Positions 5,553-5,570 of a stretch of DNA of 5,570 bases are shown here, piece by piece. Within the stretch, counting starts at the first letter, position 1. Every line of letters begins with the position of its first letter. A program made the position numbers and the translations under genes. This DNA is from Bacillota bacterium (GTDB lineage: Bacteria; Bacillota; Sulfobacillia; JAJZYS01; JAJYTV01): the NCBI GenBank assembly GCA_021792885.1, contig JAJYTV010000146.1, forward strand, positions 1-5,570, written 5' to 3'. The notes beneath the pieces are model-generated. The model was not told where the DNA came from. It did no database searches and saw only the letters and a list, made by a program, of their open reading frames with translations.

Positions 5553-5570
5553 TGGGCCGACTTGCATCAC

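Overview
The window holds part of a nitrogen-assimilation locus, with both genes on the minus strand. The DNA is GC-rich with strong GC preference at third codon positions. This suggests a high-GC bacterium, possibly actinobacterial or from a neighbouring phylum, but nothing visible fixes the taxon.

Layout in the direction of transcription (right to left): a sigma70-type promoter candidate (5552-5524); an inferred 5' leader of about 340 nt (about 5517-5176) rich in GC inverted repeats; gltB, the glutamate synthase large subunit (5175-700, 1491 aa, apparently intact); a terminator-like hairpin (685-661); a comparatively AT-rich intergenic stretch with an inverted repeat (632-604) and an extended -10 promoter candidate (579-571); and the first 141 codons (from 423) of an ammonium transporter gene that runs off the left edge. 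Amt imports ammonium. Glutamine synthetase, not in the window, would fix it into glutamine, and glutamate synthase makes glutamate from glutamine and 2-oxoglutarate. The usual small-subunit gene gltD is not next to gltB on either side within the window.

The most unusual part is the gltB leader. Its Shine-Dalgarno sequence lies in one arm of an 11-bp inverted repeat (5191-5181 with 5226-5216) that would hide it in the mRNA. The opposite arm can instead pair perfectly over 9 bp with a segment about 220 nt upstream (5450-5442). That is the logic of a translational on/off switch. I recognise no known riboswitch class, so I propose it as a candidate new regulatory RNA. The pairings are read directly from the sequence; the switching is inference. 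Both genes also have an upstream in-frame ATG with its own Shine-Dalgarno-like sequence, so their true starts deserve checking.
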